From Pseudomonadota bacterium (GTDB taxonomy: Bacteria; Pseudomonadota; Gammaproteobacteria; Burkholderiales; Burkholderiaceae_C), in contig JAEWIF010000059.1 in assembly GCA_023387335.1 (NCBI GenBank), forward strand, positions 56,035 through 120,034: a stretch of 64,000 nucleotides of DNA, in the 5' to 3' direction. The position numbers and the translations under genes were made by a program. Under the pieces are notes generated by a model. It was not told the DNA's origin and did not search any database. It was given only the letters and a program-made list of their open reading frames with translations. Within the stretch, counting starts at the first letter, position 1; every line of letters begins with the position of its first letter. This document shows, piece by piece, positions 1 to 8,779 of this stretch.

Positions 1-258
1 CAGCGCCACCGCGCCGTTCTCCGCCACGATGGCATCGACGGGCCAGGCTTGCGCGAAGGGCTCGCTCCAGCCCACCGGGCGGCCGGTGATCGGGATCACG
101 TGCAGGCCCGCGGCCTTGAGCTCGCCCAGCGCCGCCAGCGCGTCGGCCGTGATGGCGCCTTCGCTGGTGAGCGTGTCGTCGATGTCGGTGAAAACGCCGA
201 AGACGCCGCGGCGGGCGTCTTCGGGCCAGAGGGAGAGGGGAGGGATGCGGACGGTCAA
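1..258 (-). CDS. HAD-superfamily sugar phosphatase, N-terminal part (cut by window edge)
   Basis: The 86 visible codons read into the left edge, so the protein is incomplete. The N-terminus carries the HAD motif I nucleophile loop FTDIDDTLT (DxDxT) about 20 residues in. ITGRP follows, typical of motif II in Cof/sucrose-phosphatase-like HAD-IIB enzymes, then AENGA. These features fit a Mg-dependent phosphomonoesterase; the substrate cannot be told. I chose the TTG start at 258 because its TTGA overlaps the stop codon of the upstream S41 protease gene, suggesting translational coupling. No ATG precedes the motif in this frame after the upstream stop. The fold assignment is solid; start and substrate are uncertain. 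Confidence 0.8.
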   Translation of the reverse strand, partial: MTVRIPPLSLWPEDARRGVFGVFTDIDDTLTSEGAITADALAALGELKAAGLHVIPITGRPVGWSEPFAQAWPVDAIVAENGAVAL

Positions 259-1502
259 GGTTGCAGTCGGCGCCCGTCCCAGCCGGGCTGGTACATCGGG
301 GAATCCGCCGGAGGGGCCTCCGGCCGGTCGAGCATGGACGCGCCGTCCGATTGTCTCAGCACCGAGGCCGCGTACTGCGTGGCCGTGCCGGTGGGACAGC
401 TGCCGCTGTCGATGTGGTTCAGGGCGGCGGACAGCAGGGGCTCGGTGGTGCTGCCCAGCGCGCTGCGCGGGTTCTCGGCCACGCGGCACTGCACCGGGAA
501 GCCGTCCTGGTAGTCGCCGAACCCGGCCGCGTTGTAGACCTGGAACTCGATCGGGAAGTAGGCCTGGCCGCAGTTGTCCTTGCGGTAGAAGCCGTACGGC
601 TTGCCGCAGGTGCGGTCGCCCACCAGGATCACCTGCACGCCGATGCCGCGCAGGCTGTTGACGATGGACTCGCTGGCCGAGCAGGTGAGCTGCGAAGTCA
701 GCACGTACAGGCGCGGCAGGTTCAACTGCGGCAGCGGATCGCCGGCGCCGTACACGGACTCGCCGCGCTGCACGCGGGTGCTGAACCGGAAGGTCTCGCT
801 CACGCTCTCGTTGCTGCGGCGGTCGTTGAAGCGCACGCTCTCGAACAGCTGCCCGTCCACGCCGGGGCCGGCCACCATCGAAGCCGCCGTCTGGGCGATG
901 TAGATGAAGCCGCCCGAGTTGTAGCGAAGGTCCAGCACCAGGTCCTGGATGGCCGCGTCGCGCAGGCCCTTGAAGGCGGTGATCAGCGCGTCCTGCGCGC
1001 CGCGGCTGTGTTCGTTGAACAGCACGTAGCCCACCTTGCGGCCGGCCGTGCTGCGCACCACGCGCGTCAGCGGCACCGGGTTGGCGGACGAGGCCATGGC
1101 CGCGGCGCTGGCCGCGGTGGCCACGTTCTGCATCACGTCGGCGGCCGAGCTGCTCATCGTGGTGCTGAAGCGGTCGCGGGCGCGGCCGGTGGCGTCGGGC
1201 GTGCGCACCAGCAGGGCGTCGAAGTACGAGGGGATGGCGGCGTGCGCCTGCGGGTCGGCATCCTGCATCTCGTTCGACCACAGGTAGCTCTCGTGCATGT
1301 AGCTGCGCAGCCACTGCTTCTGGCCCTCGACCGTGCAGACGCCGGCGAGGCTGGACGATTCCGGGAAGAGGCCGCTGGAGACCGATGCCGTCGCCACGTC
1401 AGTGCCGCTGCCGCCTCCTCCACCACCGCAGGCGGCAAGGAGAAGCGTCAGGGACGCGGCGGCAAAGGCGGCTGCACGGCGCAGCGCGGCAAGGTGTAAC
1501 AC
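255..1502 (-). CDS. S41-family (C-terminal processing-like) serine protease lipoprotein
   Basis: This is a 415-residue exported protein. The N-terminus is a lipoprotein signal (hydrophobic stretch ending LLAAC, followed by a glycine run), so it is probably anchored in the outer or inner membrane. The C-terminal half has the S41 tail-protease core. The catalytic Ser lies in a TCSASES motif at about residue 275 and the general-base Lys in GKPYG at about residue 301, a spacing of about 26 as expected for Ser-Lys proteases of this family. Several Cys residues in the C-terminal region may form disulfides. It precedes the HAD gene with a 4-nt overlap. The physiological substrate is unknown. Confidence 0.87.
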   Translation of the reverse strand: MLHLAALRRAAAFAAASLTLLLAACGGGGGGSGTDVATASVSSGLFPESSSLAGVCTVEGQKQWLRSYMHESYLWSNEMQDADPQAHAAIPSYFDALLVRTPDATGRARDRFSTTMSSSAADVMQNVATAASAAAMASSANPVPLTRVVRSTAGRKVGYVLFNEHSRGAQDALITAFKGLRDAAIQDLVLDLRYNSGGFIYIAQTAASMVAGPGVDGQLFESVRFNDRRSNESVSETFRFSTRVQRGESVYGAGDPLPQLNLPRLYVLTSQLTCSASESIVNSLRGIGVQVILVGDRTCGKPYGFYRKDNCGQAYFPIEFQVYNAAGFGDYQDGFPVQCRVAENPRSALGSTTEPLLSAALNHIDSGSCPTGTATQYAASVLRQSDGASMLDRPEAPPADSPMYQPGWDGRRLQP

Positions 1503-1553
1503 GGCTCAGCTCCACAATGGAGCGGCCGATTATTGCTGGGCTGGCCCAGCTGA

Positions 1554-3185
1554 TCAGTGGGTAAGTGTGAGCCCGGCGTGCTCGCGCAACAGGTGGAAGT
1601 GGATTTTGGGGAATCGTTCCTGGGCCAGCCGCACGTCGTAGGGCGAAGTGCAAAGAAATGCCAGCGCGTCCGCGGCGTCCAGGGCCATCCGTTGCGGGTA
1701 CGCGTCGGTGAAGGCGCGCAGCTCGGCCGGCGTGTCCGCCGTGATCCAGCGGGCGCCGGTGTACTGGCAGCCTTCCAGCCGGATGTCGGCGTCGTACTCG
1801 GTCTTCAGGCGGTGCTGCACCACCTCGAACTGCAGCTGGCCCACCGCGCCCAGCAGCATCGCGCCGCCGGCCTGCGGGCGGAACACCTGGATCGCGCCTT
1901 CCTCGCCCAGCTGGGCCAGGCCCTGCTGCAGCTGCTTGGTGCGCAGCGGGTTCCTCAGCAGCACCGTCATGAACAGCTCGGGCGCGAAGAACGGCAGGCC
2001 GGTGAACTGCAGGTTGGCGCCGTCGGTGATGGTGTCGCCCAGTTGCACGCCGCCGTGCGTGGTGAAGCCGATGATGTCGCCGGCGTAGGCCTCGTCCACC
2101 GCCTCGCGCCGTTGCGACAGGAAGGTGACCACCGAGGTCGGCCGCAGCTCCTTGGCGGTGCGCTGCACCTTGAGCTTCATGCCCGGCGTGTACTTGCCGG
2201 ATGCCATGCGAACGAAGGCGATGCGGTCGCGGTGGTTCGCGTCCATGTTGGCCTGCACCTTGAACACCACGCCGGCGAAGCCGGACTCGTCGGGCTGCAC
2301 GGTCTTCTCGACCGGCTGCCGGTTGACGATCAGCGAGCTCTTGCGTGGCTGCGGCGAAGGCGCGATGTCCACCAGCGCGTCCAGCACTTCCATCACGCCG
2401 AAGTTGTTGACGCCCGAGCCGAAGAATACCGGCGTCTGCCTGGCTTCCAGGAAGGCCTCGTGGTTCCAGGCGGGCGAGGCACCCACGGCCAGTTCCATGC
2501 TCTCGGCGGCGGCGTCGTACTCGGCGCCGAAGCGCGCGCGCAGCGTGTCGGCGTCGGTGATCGGGAGAGTCTCGAAGTCCTGCGGGCGGCGCTCGCTGCC
2601 GGACTCGAACACCGTCATCGCGTCGGTGCGCAGGTTCACGATGCCGCCGAAGCTCTTGCCCTTGCCCACCGGCCAGGTCATGGGCACGCAGGGCATGCCG
2701 AGCTCGCGCTCCACCTCGTCCAGGATGTCCAGCGGTTCGCGCACTTCACGGTCCATCTTGTTCACGAAGGTGATGATGGGCGTGTTGCGCTGGCGGCAGA
2801 CCTCGATCAGCCGGCGCGTCTGCGCTTCCACGCCGTTGGCCGCGTCGATCACCATCAGCGCGGAGTCGACCGCGGTCAGCACGCGGTAGGTGTCCTCGGA
2901 GAAGTCCTTGTGGCCGGGCGTGTCCAGCAGGTTGATCACGTGGTCGCGGTAGACCATCTGCATCACGGACGAAGCCACCGAGATGCCGCGCTGCTTCTCG
3001 ATCTCCATCCAGTCGCTGGTGGCGTGTCGCGAAGCCTTGCGGCCCTTCACCGCGCCCGCGATCTGGATCGCGCCGGAGAACAGCAGCAGCTTTTCCGTCA
3101 GCGTGGTCTTGCCCGCGTCGGGGTGGGAAATGATGGCGAAGGTTCGGCGGCGCCGGGTTTCGGCGGCAAAGGGCGAATCGGACAC
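1554..3185 (-). CDS. prfC: peptide chain release factor 3
   Basis: RF3 is the translational GTPase that recycles RF1/RF2 from the ribosome after termination. The 543-residue product has the G-domain motifs in order: SHPDAGKTT (P-loop), DTPGH (G3) and NKMD (G4), followed by the RF3-type domain II/III with no EF-G domain IV. Length fits the family (about 530-545). The open frame continues far upstream, but homology begins at the GTG at 3185 (SDSPFAAETRRRRTFAIISHPDAGKT), so I start there. No strong Shine-Dalgarno is visible before it. It is divergent from the primase-polymerase gene at 3282. Confidence 0.95.
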   Translation of the reverse strand: MSDSPFAAETRRRRTFAIISHPDAGKTTLTEKLLLFSGAIQIAGAVKGRKASRHATSDWMEIEKQRGISVASSVMQMVYRDHVINLLDTPGHKDFSEDTYRVLTAVDSALMVIDAANGVEAQTRRLIEVCRQRNTPIITFVNKMDREVREPLDILDEVERELGMPCVPMTWPVGKGKSFGGIVNLRTDAMTVFESGSERRPQDFETLPITDADTLRARFGAEYDAAAESMELAVGASPAWNHEAFLEARQTPVFFGSGVNNFGVMEVLDALVDIAPSPQPRKSSLIVNRQPVEKTVQPDESGFAGVVFKVQANMDANHRDRIAFVRMASGKYTPGMKLKVQRTAKELRPTSVVTFLSQRREAVDEAYAGDIIGFTTHGGVQLGDTITDGANLQFTGLPFFAPELFMTVLLRNPLRTKQLQQGLAQLGEEGAIQVFRPQAGGAMLLGAVGQLQFEVVQHRLKTEYDADIRLEGCQYTGARWITADTPAELRAFTDAYPQRMALDAADALAFLCTSPYDVRLAQERFPKIHFHLLREHAGLTLTH

Positions 3186-3269
3186 GGGGGGCTTTTTGAC
3201 GTTGTGCGGGGAGCGCGGCCGATGAGCTGCAAAGCGTTTCAGCCGGGCCCGTATTGTCGCAGGGCGGTG

Positions 3270-3275
3270 TAGTCT
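3270..3275 (+). promoter_or_regulatory. -10-like hexamer TAGTCT, 6 nt before the start codon
   Basis: TAGTCT is followed by six bases and then the ATG of the primase-polymerase gene. If used, transcription would begin at or next to the start codon, giving a leaderless mRNA. No convincing -35 is seen. It is one of a recurring set in this window. Confidence 0.4.
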
Positions 3276-3281
3276 GCCCGC

Positions 3282-4505
3282 ATGGCCCAGCCATCGCGCG
3301 CCACCGTGCTCCTCGTGGACGGCCACGAGGTCGCGGTCAGCAACCCCGACAAGCCGCTGTTCCCCGAGGCGGGCCTGACCAAGCTCGACCTCGTCAACTA
3401 CTACGTCGCGGTGGCCGAGGGGGCGCTGCGCGGCGCCGGCGGGAGGCCCTGCGTGCTGGTGCGCTACCCCGACGGCGTGGGCGGCGAGTTCTTCTTCCAG
3501 AAGCGCGCGCCCGCCAACCGGCCTGAGTGGGTGGAGGTCAGCACCATCCGCTTTCCGTCCGGCCGCACCGCGGAGGAAGTGGTGCCGCGCGGCGCGGCCA
3601 CGCTGGCCTGGATGGCCAACCTGGGCTGCCTGGAGCTGCATCCGCATCCGGTGCGCGCCGACGACCTGGAGCATCCGGACGAACTGCGCGTGGACCTCGA
3701 TCCGGTGCCGGGCGTGCAATGGCCGCAGATCCGCGATGTCGCCCAGGTCGCCCGCGAGGTGCTGCACGAGCATGGGCTCGCGGGCTGGCCCAAGACCTCG
3801 GGCTCGCGCGGGTTGCACGTGCTGGTGCGCATCGAACGCCGCTGGACCTTCGATGAGGTGCGCCGCGCCGCGCTGGCGCTGGCCCGCGAGGTCGAGCGCC
3901 GCATGCCCGGGCTCGCCACCGCGGCCTGGTGGAAGGAGGAACGGCAGGGCGTGTTCGTGGACTACAACCAGAACGCCAAGGACCGCACCGTGGCCTCGGC
4001 CTACTCGGTGCGGCCCAAGCCGGATGCGCGCGTCTCCACGCCCATCACCTGGGACGAGCTGCCGGCCTGCGACCCGGCCGACTTCACCCTGCGCACCGTG
4101 CCCGATCGCCTGCGCGCCCAGGGCGATCCGCATGTGGGCATCGACGACCGGCCGGGGTCGCTGGACGCGCTGCTGGATCTCTCGGCGCGGCAGGAAGGCG
4201 AAGGGCAGGGCGACGCGCCCTGGCCGCCGCATTACCGCAAGCAGGCCGGCGAGCCGACCCGCGCTCCGCCTTCCACGCGCAAGGCCAAGCCGCTGGTCGA
4301 GGTGGCGCGCGCCGACCGCGAAACCGAGGCGATCGCCGCCGCGGAGGCCTGGAAGCGCGAGCATCCGAAGGCCGCCGAGCACCTGCAGCCGGCGGACGTT
4401 CTGGTCGACCGCATGCGGGGGCGGTCCTCGCTGTGGTACCGGGTGCGGATCAACCTCGAGCACGTGCCGGCACGGTTGAGGCCGAAGTCGGAGAAGCCGA
4501 GCTAG
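3282..4505 (+). CDS. stand-alone LigD-type primase-polymerase (Prim-PolC-like)
   Basis: This 407-residue protein is a free-standing version of the polymerase domain found in the bacterial NHEJ ligase LigD. The archaeo-eukaryotic primase fold metal-binding acidic pair is seen as VDLDP (D138, D140), the catalytic His in SRGLHVLV (about H179) and the third Asp in FVDYNQN (about D227). Family knowledge: such enzymes add ribo- or deoxynucleotides to gaps and ends during excision or end repair, and Mycobacterium pairs one with the ligase LigC. Here a LigC-like ligase lies 4.3 kb downstream on the other strand. A charged tail of about 110 residues follows the polymerase domain and is not part of the LigD module. 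No ligase or phosphoesterase domain is present. Confidence 0.87.
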   Translation: MAQPSRATVLLVDGHEVAVSNPDKPLFPEAGLTKLDLVNYYVAVAEGALRGAGGRPCVLVRYPDGVGGEFFFQKRAPANRPEWVEVSTIRFPSGRTAEEVVPRGAATLAWMANLGCLELHPHPVRADDLEHPDELRVDLDPVPGVQWPQIRDVAQVAREVLHEHGLAGWPKTSGSRGLHVLVRIERRWTFDEVRRAALALAREVERRMPGLATAAWWKEERQGVFVDYNQNAKDRTVASAYSVRPKPDARVSTPITWDELPACDPADFTLRTVPDRLRAQGDPHVGIDDRPGSLDALLDLSARQEGEGQGDAPWPPHYRKQAGEPTRAPPSTRKAKPLVEVARADRETEAIAAAEAWKREHPKAAEHLQPADVLVDRMRGRSSLWYRVRINLEHVPARLRPKSEKPS

Positions 4506-4506
4506 C

Positions 4507-4590
4507 GTCGTCCCCGCGAAGGCGGGGATCCAGAGCTTCCGGCAGTCCGCGAAGGCGGTCGCACTGGATTCCCGCCTCCGCGGGAATGAC
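4507..4590. repeat. intergenic palindromic (REP-like) element
   Basis: Two inverted copies of one unit face each other. The left arm has CCCCGCGAAGGCGGGG (4512-4527) then ATCCAG (4528-4533). The right arm has CTGGAT (4564-4569) then CCCGCCTCCGCGGG (4571-4584) and AATGAC. Each arm can also fold alone. It sits between convergent-spaced gene ends and starts, and resembles dispersed repeats found in many Comamonadaceae. A single unit recurs at 11484-11502. Confidence 0.7.
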
Positions 4591-4667
4591 GGAAAGCTCG
4601 GCCGTCATGTAGCAGCCCCGTTGCACCAACCCCCGCCGCGCGGAGGTCCTCCCTAAGATGCCCGCCC

Positions 4668-5741
4668 ATGCGGCTCGTGGTCTTCGGCCTGACGGTCAGC
4701 TCGTCCTGGGGGAACGGCCACGCGACCCTGTGGCGCGGCCTCTGGCGGGCGCTCGTCGCGCAAGGCCACGGCCTGGTGTTCTTCGAGCGCGACGCGCCGT
4801 ACTACGCGGAGCACCGCGACGTCACGCACCTTCCGGGCGGGGAACTGGTCCTCTATCGCGAGTGGGATGACATCCGCGAGCGGGCGGAACGCGAAGTCGG
4901 CGCGGCCGACGCCTTGATCGTCACTTCCTACTGCCCGGACGGGCAGGCCGCGACGCAGCTGATCGGCGACTCCGACACCGAAGCGGTGAAGGTCTTCTAC
5001 GACATGGACACGCCCGTCACGCTGGAGAACCTGCGGGCGCGCCGGAGCGTGCCTTACATCGGTCCGCGCGGCCTGCGCGACTTCGACCTGGTCCTGAGCT
5101 ACACCGGCGGCCCGTCGCTGGATGAACTGCGCAGCTTGCTGGGCGCGCGACGCGTGGCGCCGCTGTACGGCCATGTCGATCCGCAGGTTCATCGCCGCGT
5201 GCCGGCCGAGTCGCGCTACGCCACCGGGCTCTCCTACCTCGGCACCTACGCGGCCGACCGCCAGGCGGCGCTCGAGGCCCTGTTCATCGAACCCGCGCGC
5301 CGGCTGCCGCGCCGCGACTTCCTGCTGGGCGGCGCCCAGTATCCCGACGATTTCCCCTGGACGGACAACATCCGCTTCGTGCGGCACCTGCCGCCGGCGG
5401 AGCACCCGGCGTTCTTCTCCTCCTCGCGCCTGACGCTCAGCGTGACGCGCCGCGCGATGGCGCAGAACGGCCACTGCCCCTCGGGCCGCTTGTTCGAGGC
5501 CGCGGCGTGCGGCACGCCGGTGCTGAGCGACGACTGGGCCGGGCTCGACGGCTTCTTCACGCCCGGCCGCGAGATCCTGATCGCTCGCACCACCGAAGAA
5601 GCCGTGGCCGCGCTGGCGCTCGGCGACGACGAGCTGGCCCGCATCGCAGCCGCCGCGCGCGAGCGCGTGCTGGCCGAACACACCTCGGCGCATCGCGCGC
5701 GCGAGCTCGAGTCGCTGCTGGCGGCGCACGCGCCCGCCTGA
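4668..5741 (+). CDS. CgeB-like family 1 glycosyltransferase
   Basis: The 357-residue soluble protein has a GT-B layout. The N-terminal domain starts with a Rossmann strand (MRLVVFGLTVSSSWGNGHA). The C-terminal domain contains NGHCPSGRLFEAAACGTPVLSD, the nucleotide-sugar-binding region typical of the CgeB/Glyco_trans_1_2 group. Members transfer a sugar from an NDP-donor to spore, capsule or cell-surface acceptors; the acceptor here is unknown. It is followed 26 nt later by a nucleotidyltransferase-methyltransferase fusion, so a small glycan-modification operon is likely. A TAAGAT hexamer at 4654-4659 lies 8 nt before the ATG, hinting at a very short leader. Confidence 0.83.
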   Translation: MRLVVFGLTVSSSWGNGHATLWRGLWRALVAQGHGLVFFERDAPYYAEHRDVTHLPGGELVLYREWDDIRERAEREVGAADALIVTSYCPDGQAATQLIGDSDTEAVKVFYDMDTPVTLENLRARRSVPYIGPRGLRDFDLVLSYTGGPSLDELRSLLGARRVAPLYGHVDPQVHRRVPAESRYATGLSYLGTYAADRQAALEALFIEPARRLPRRDFLLGGAQYPDDFPWTDNIRFVRHLPPAEHPAFFSSSRLTLSVTRRAMAQNGHCPSGRLFEAAACGTPVLSDDWAGLDGFFTPGREILIARTTEEAVAALALGDDELARIAAAARERVLAEHTSAHRARELESLLAAHAPA

Positions 5742-5767
5742 CATCCACCACCAACAAGGAGCACACC

Positions 5768-7378
5768 ATGTGGGGCATCATCCCGGCCGCCGGCATGGCC
5801 ACGCGCATCCAGCCGCTCGGCTTTTCCAAGGAACTGCTGCCGGTGGGCAGCAGCTTCGTCGGCGACGTGGAACGGCCGCGCGCCGTCAGCGAGTTCCTGG
5901 TGGAGCGCATGCTCAAGGCGGGCGCCACGCGCATCTGCTTCGTGGTCGCGCCCGGCAAGTCGGACATCGTGCAGTACTACGGCACGAACATGCGCGACGC
6001 CGACCTCTGCTACGTGGTGCAGCCCAAGGCGGGCGGCCTGTGCGACGCGATCTTCCGCGCGTGCTCGCTGGTGCGGGCCGACGAGCCGGTGCTGGTGGGC
6101 CTGCCGGACACCATCTGGTTCCCCGAGGACGGCTTCGCCGCGCTGCCCGACGACAGGCTGTCGTTCCTGCTGTTCCCGGTCGACCGGCCGCAGGTGTTCG
6201 ACGCGGTGGTCACCGACGAGCAGGGCAACGTGCAGGAGATCCAGGTCAAGCACCCCGACGCGAAGACCAACTGGATCTGGGGCGCGTTCCGCATGCCGGG
6301 CCGCGTGCTGCACGAACTGGAGGCGCTGTGGCGCGAGCGCGGGCGGCGCGACGAGTACATCGGCACGCTGGTCAATGCGTACCTGCAGAAGGGCGGCCAC
6401 GCGGTGGGCGTGCGCGCGGGCGAGTCGTATGTCGACACCGGCACGGTGCACGGCTACCGCGAGGCGCTCGACCTGCTGGGCCGGCGCAAGCGCGCGGCGG
6501 CCTCGCAGGCGCCTACGGGTCCGCGGCCCTCCACCGTGTGCGGCAACGCGGGCGCGTCGGTGGTCAAGCGGACCGGCGACGTGCCGCAGCGCGTGGACGG
6601 CAAGCTGTTCAGCCGCGCCGAGATCGAGGAGCGCGTGCAGGCGCTGGGCGACTGGTTCCAGAACATCGACCTGCTGGGCGTGCCCACGGCGCCCGCGCAT
6701 TTCCTGGGCGACTACCCGACGCTCAAGTGGAAACGCTTCGCCCACGTGCTGCCCGACGACATGCACGGCATGTCGGTGCTGGACATCGGCTGCAACGCGG
6801 GCTTCCATTCCCTCGAGATGAAGCGGCGCGGGGCCGATCGGGTGCTGGGCATCGACTTCGACGACTACTACCTGGACCAGGCGCGCTTCGCCGCCGAGGT
6901 GCTGGGGCGCGACATCGAGTTCCGCAAGCTCTCGGTGTACGACGTGGGCCGGCTGGGCGAGCGTTTCGACCTGGTGCTGTTCATGGGCCTGGTCTACCAC
7001 CTGCGCCATCCGCTGCTGGCGCTGGACCTGATCCACGAGAACGTCGCGCGCGACCTGCTGCTGTACCAGTCGCTGCAGCGCGGCAGCGCCGACATGGAGC
7101 CCGCGGCGCCCGACCACGACTTCTGGGAGACCGAGGTGTTCGAGCGGCCTTCGTGGCCGCGGCTGCACTTCATCGAGCACCGCTACTCGCACGACGAGAC
7201 CAACTGGTGGATCCCCAACGCGGCCTGCAGCGCGGCCATGCTGCGCAGCGCCGGTTTCGACATCGTGGCGCATCCGGAGGAAGAGGTGTTCCTCTGCAAG
7301 CGCGCGGAACCGGCGCAGGCGCCCGATGGGCCGCGCGCGGTGTATCCGTCGCGCGCCGCGCCTTCGCCGTCAGTGTGA
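5768..7378 (+). CDS. sugar nucleotidyltransferase fused to a SAM methyltransferase (TIGR04290-like)
   Basis: A single 536-residue frame holds two enzymes. Residues 1-240 are an NTP_transferase (GTA) domain: MWGIIPAAGMATRIQP at the start, FSKELLPVG for the sugar-phosphate region, GLPDTIWF and SYVDTGT later. After a 25-residue linker, residues about 266-530 form a class I methyltransferase with VLDIGCNAGFHS (motif I) and a WWIPNAACSAAMLRSAGF signature like that of CmoB-type wobble-uridine and natural-product methyltransferases. I recall this second part as the TIGR04290 (Rta_06860) family. The ATG at 5768 follows an AAGGA ribosome site. The likely job is activation and methylation of a surface sugar together with the upstream glycosyltransferase. 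The substrate is not deducible. Confidence 0.8.
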   Translation: MWGIIPAAGMATRIQPLGFSKELLPVGSSFVGDVERPRAVSEFLVERMLKAGATRICFVVAPGKSDIVQYYGTNMRDADLCYVVQPKAGGLCDAIFRACSLVRADEPVLVGLPDTIWFPEDGFAALPDDRLSFLLFPVDRPQVFDAVVTDEQGNVQEIQVKHPDAKTNWIWGAFRMPGRVLHELEALWRERGRRDEYIGTLVNAYLQKGGHAVGVRAGESYVDTGTVHGYREALDLLGRRKRAAASQAPTGPRPSTVCGNAGASVVKRTGDVPQRVDGKLFSRAEIEERVQALGDWFQNIDLLGVPTAPAHFLGDYPTLKWKRFAHVLPDDMHGMSVLDIGCNAGFHSLEMKRRGADRVLGIDFDDYYLDQARFAAEVLGRDIEFRKLSVYDVGRLGERFDLVLFMGLVYHLRHPLLALDLIHENVARDLLLYQSLQRGSADMEPAAPDHDFWETEVFERPSWPRLHFIEHRYSHDETNWWIPNAACSAAMLRSAGFDIVAHPEEEVFLCKRAEPAQAPDGPRAVYPSRAAPSPSV

Positions 7379-8761
7379 GCCGCCGGCGATCACCGCGTCG
7401 GGCTTGACGCCGCGCAGCAGCTCCATCATCTCGCCTTCGATGCGCTGCATCGCCTCGGGCGTGTGGCCCTCGAATCGCAGCGTGAGCACCGGCGTGGTGT
7501 TGGACGCGCGGACCAGGCCGAAGCCGTCGGGCCAGTCCACGCGCAGCCCGTCGATCGTGCAGACCTGGGCGCCGGGCCAGCCCGTCCGGCCGGCGCGCGC
7601 GCCCAGCTCGGCGGCCACGCGATGCCCCTCGCCTTCGGCGCAGGGCACGTGCAGCTCGGGCGTGGAGCAGCTGGCCGGCAACGCTTCCAGCACCGCGCCG
7701 GCGTCGGGATCGCGCGACAGGATCTCCAGCAGGCGGCAGGCGGCGTAGGTGCCGTCGTCGAAGCCGTACCAGCGCTCGTCGAAGAACAGGTGGCCGCTCA
7801 TCTCGCCCGCCAGCGGCGCGGCCAGCGCGCGCATCCGGTCCTTGAGCAGCACGTAGCCGCTGCGGTCCATCACGGGCTGCCCGCCGGCCGCCGCGATGGC
7901 CTCGGGCAGGCGCTGCGTGGACTTGACGTCGAACACGATGGGCGCGCCGGGATGGCGCGACAGCACGTCGCGCGCGAACAGGATCATCTGGCGGTCGGGC
8001 CAGACGATCTGGCCGGTGCGCGTGACCACGCCCAGCCGGTCGCCGTCACCGTCAAGCGCCAGGCCGATCTCCGCGCCGCTGCGCTGCACGGCCGCGATGA
8101 GGTCTTGCAGGTTCTCGGGACGCGCCGGGTCGGGATGGTGGTTCGGGAAGTTGCCGTCGACCTCGGTGAACAGCTCCTCGACTTCGCAGCCGATGGCGCG
8201 CAAGACGCCGGGCGAGGTCGCGCCGGCCACGCCGTTGCCGCAATCGAGCACCACCTTCATCGGTCGCGCGAGGCGGATGTCGCCGGCGATGCGCTCGCGG
8301 TAAGGCGTGGCGATGGCGGCGCGCCGGACCTCGCCGGGCCGGTCGGCGCGTTTCCAGTCGTCGCGCTCGATGCGCAGGCGCAGCTGTCGGATCGCTTCCC
8401 CGTGCAGCGTGCGTCCGGCCAGCACGAGCTTGAAGCCGTTGTGGTCGCGCGGGTTGTGGCTGGCCGTCACCTGGATGCCGTTGCGCGCCAGCGTGCTCGC
8501 GCCGAAGTACAGCATCGGCGTGGTGACCTCGCCGAGGTCGATGACGTCGAGGCCGGCGTCCGACAGGCCCCGCGCCAGGGCGAGGGCGAGGGCCGGCCCG
8601 CTCAGGCGGCCGTCGCGGCCGACCACCACGGTGCGCTCGCCCATGTCGCGTGCCAGCGTGCCGTAGGCGCGGCCCAGTGCCTCGGCGAGCGGCTCGTCGA
8701 GCGTGGCCGGCACGACCCCGCGCACGTCGTAGGCCTTGAAGATGCCGGGCTCCACGCGCAT
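7370..8761 (-). CDS. phosphomannomutase/phosphoglucomutase
   Basis: The 463-residue protein is an alpha-D-phosphohexomutase of the AlgC/PMM-PGM type, interconverting hexose-6-P and hexose-1-P for sugar-nucleotide synthesis. It starts with GIFKAYDVRG. It has the phosphoserine loop TASHNPRDHNG, the metal-binding loop DGDGDR and a sugar-binding GEMSGH, and length fits AlgC (about 460). The 3' end overlaps the convergent fusion gene by 9 nt. It lies 18 nt downstream of the stand-alone ligase gene, so the two are probably cotranscribed. Supplying sugar-1-P to the neighbouring nucleotidyltransferase is a reasonable inference. Confidence 0.92.
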   Translation of the reverse strand: MRVEPGIFKAYDVRGVVPATLDEPLAEALGRAYGTLARDMGERTVVVGRDGRLSGPALALALARGLSDAGLDVIDLGEVTTPMLYFGASTLARNGIQVTASHNPRDHNGFKLVLAGRTLHGEAIRQLRLRIERDDWKRADRPGEVRRAAIATPYRERIAGDIRLARPMKVVLDCGNGVAGATSPGVLRAIGCEVEELFTEVDGNFPNHHPDPARPENLQDLIAAVQRSGAEIGLALDGDGDRLGVVTRTGQIVWPDRQMILFARDVLSRHPGAPIVFDVKSTQRLPEAIAAAGGQPVMDRSGYVLLKDRMRALAAPLAGEMSGHLFFDERWYGFDDGTYAACRLLEILSRDPDAGAVLEALPASCSTPELHVPCAEGEGHRVAAELGARAGRTGWPGAQVCTIDGLRVDWPDGFGLVRASNTTPVLTLRFEGHTPEAMQRIEGEMMELLRGVKPDAVIAGGSH

Positions 8762-8779
8762 GGCGTCTCGCCGCTCGCC

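Noticed and set aside
255..3272. Long plus-strand open frames opposite the S41 protease and prfC
   Set aside because: They are antisense to clear genes and have Arg/Ala/Gly/His-rich translations without motifs, typical of high-GC shadow frames. The same holds for many long frames elsewhere.
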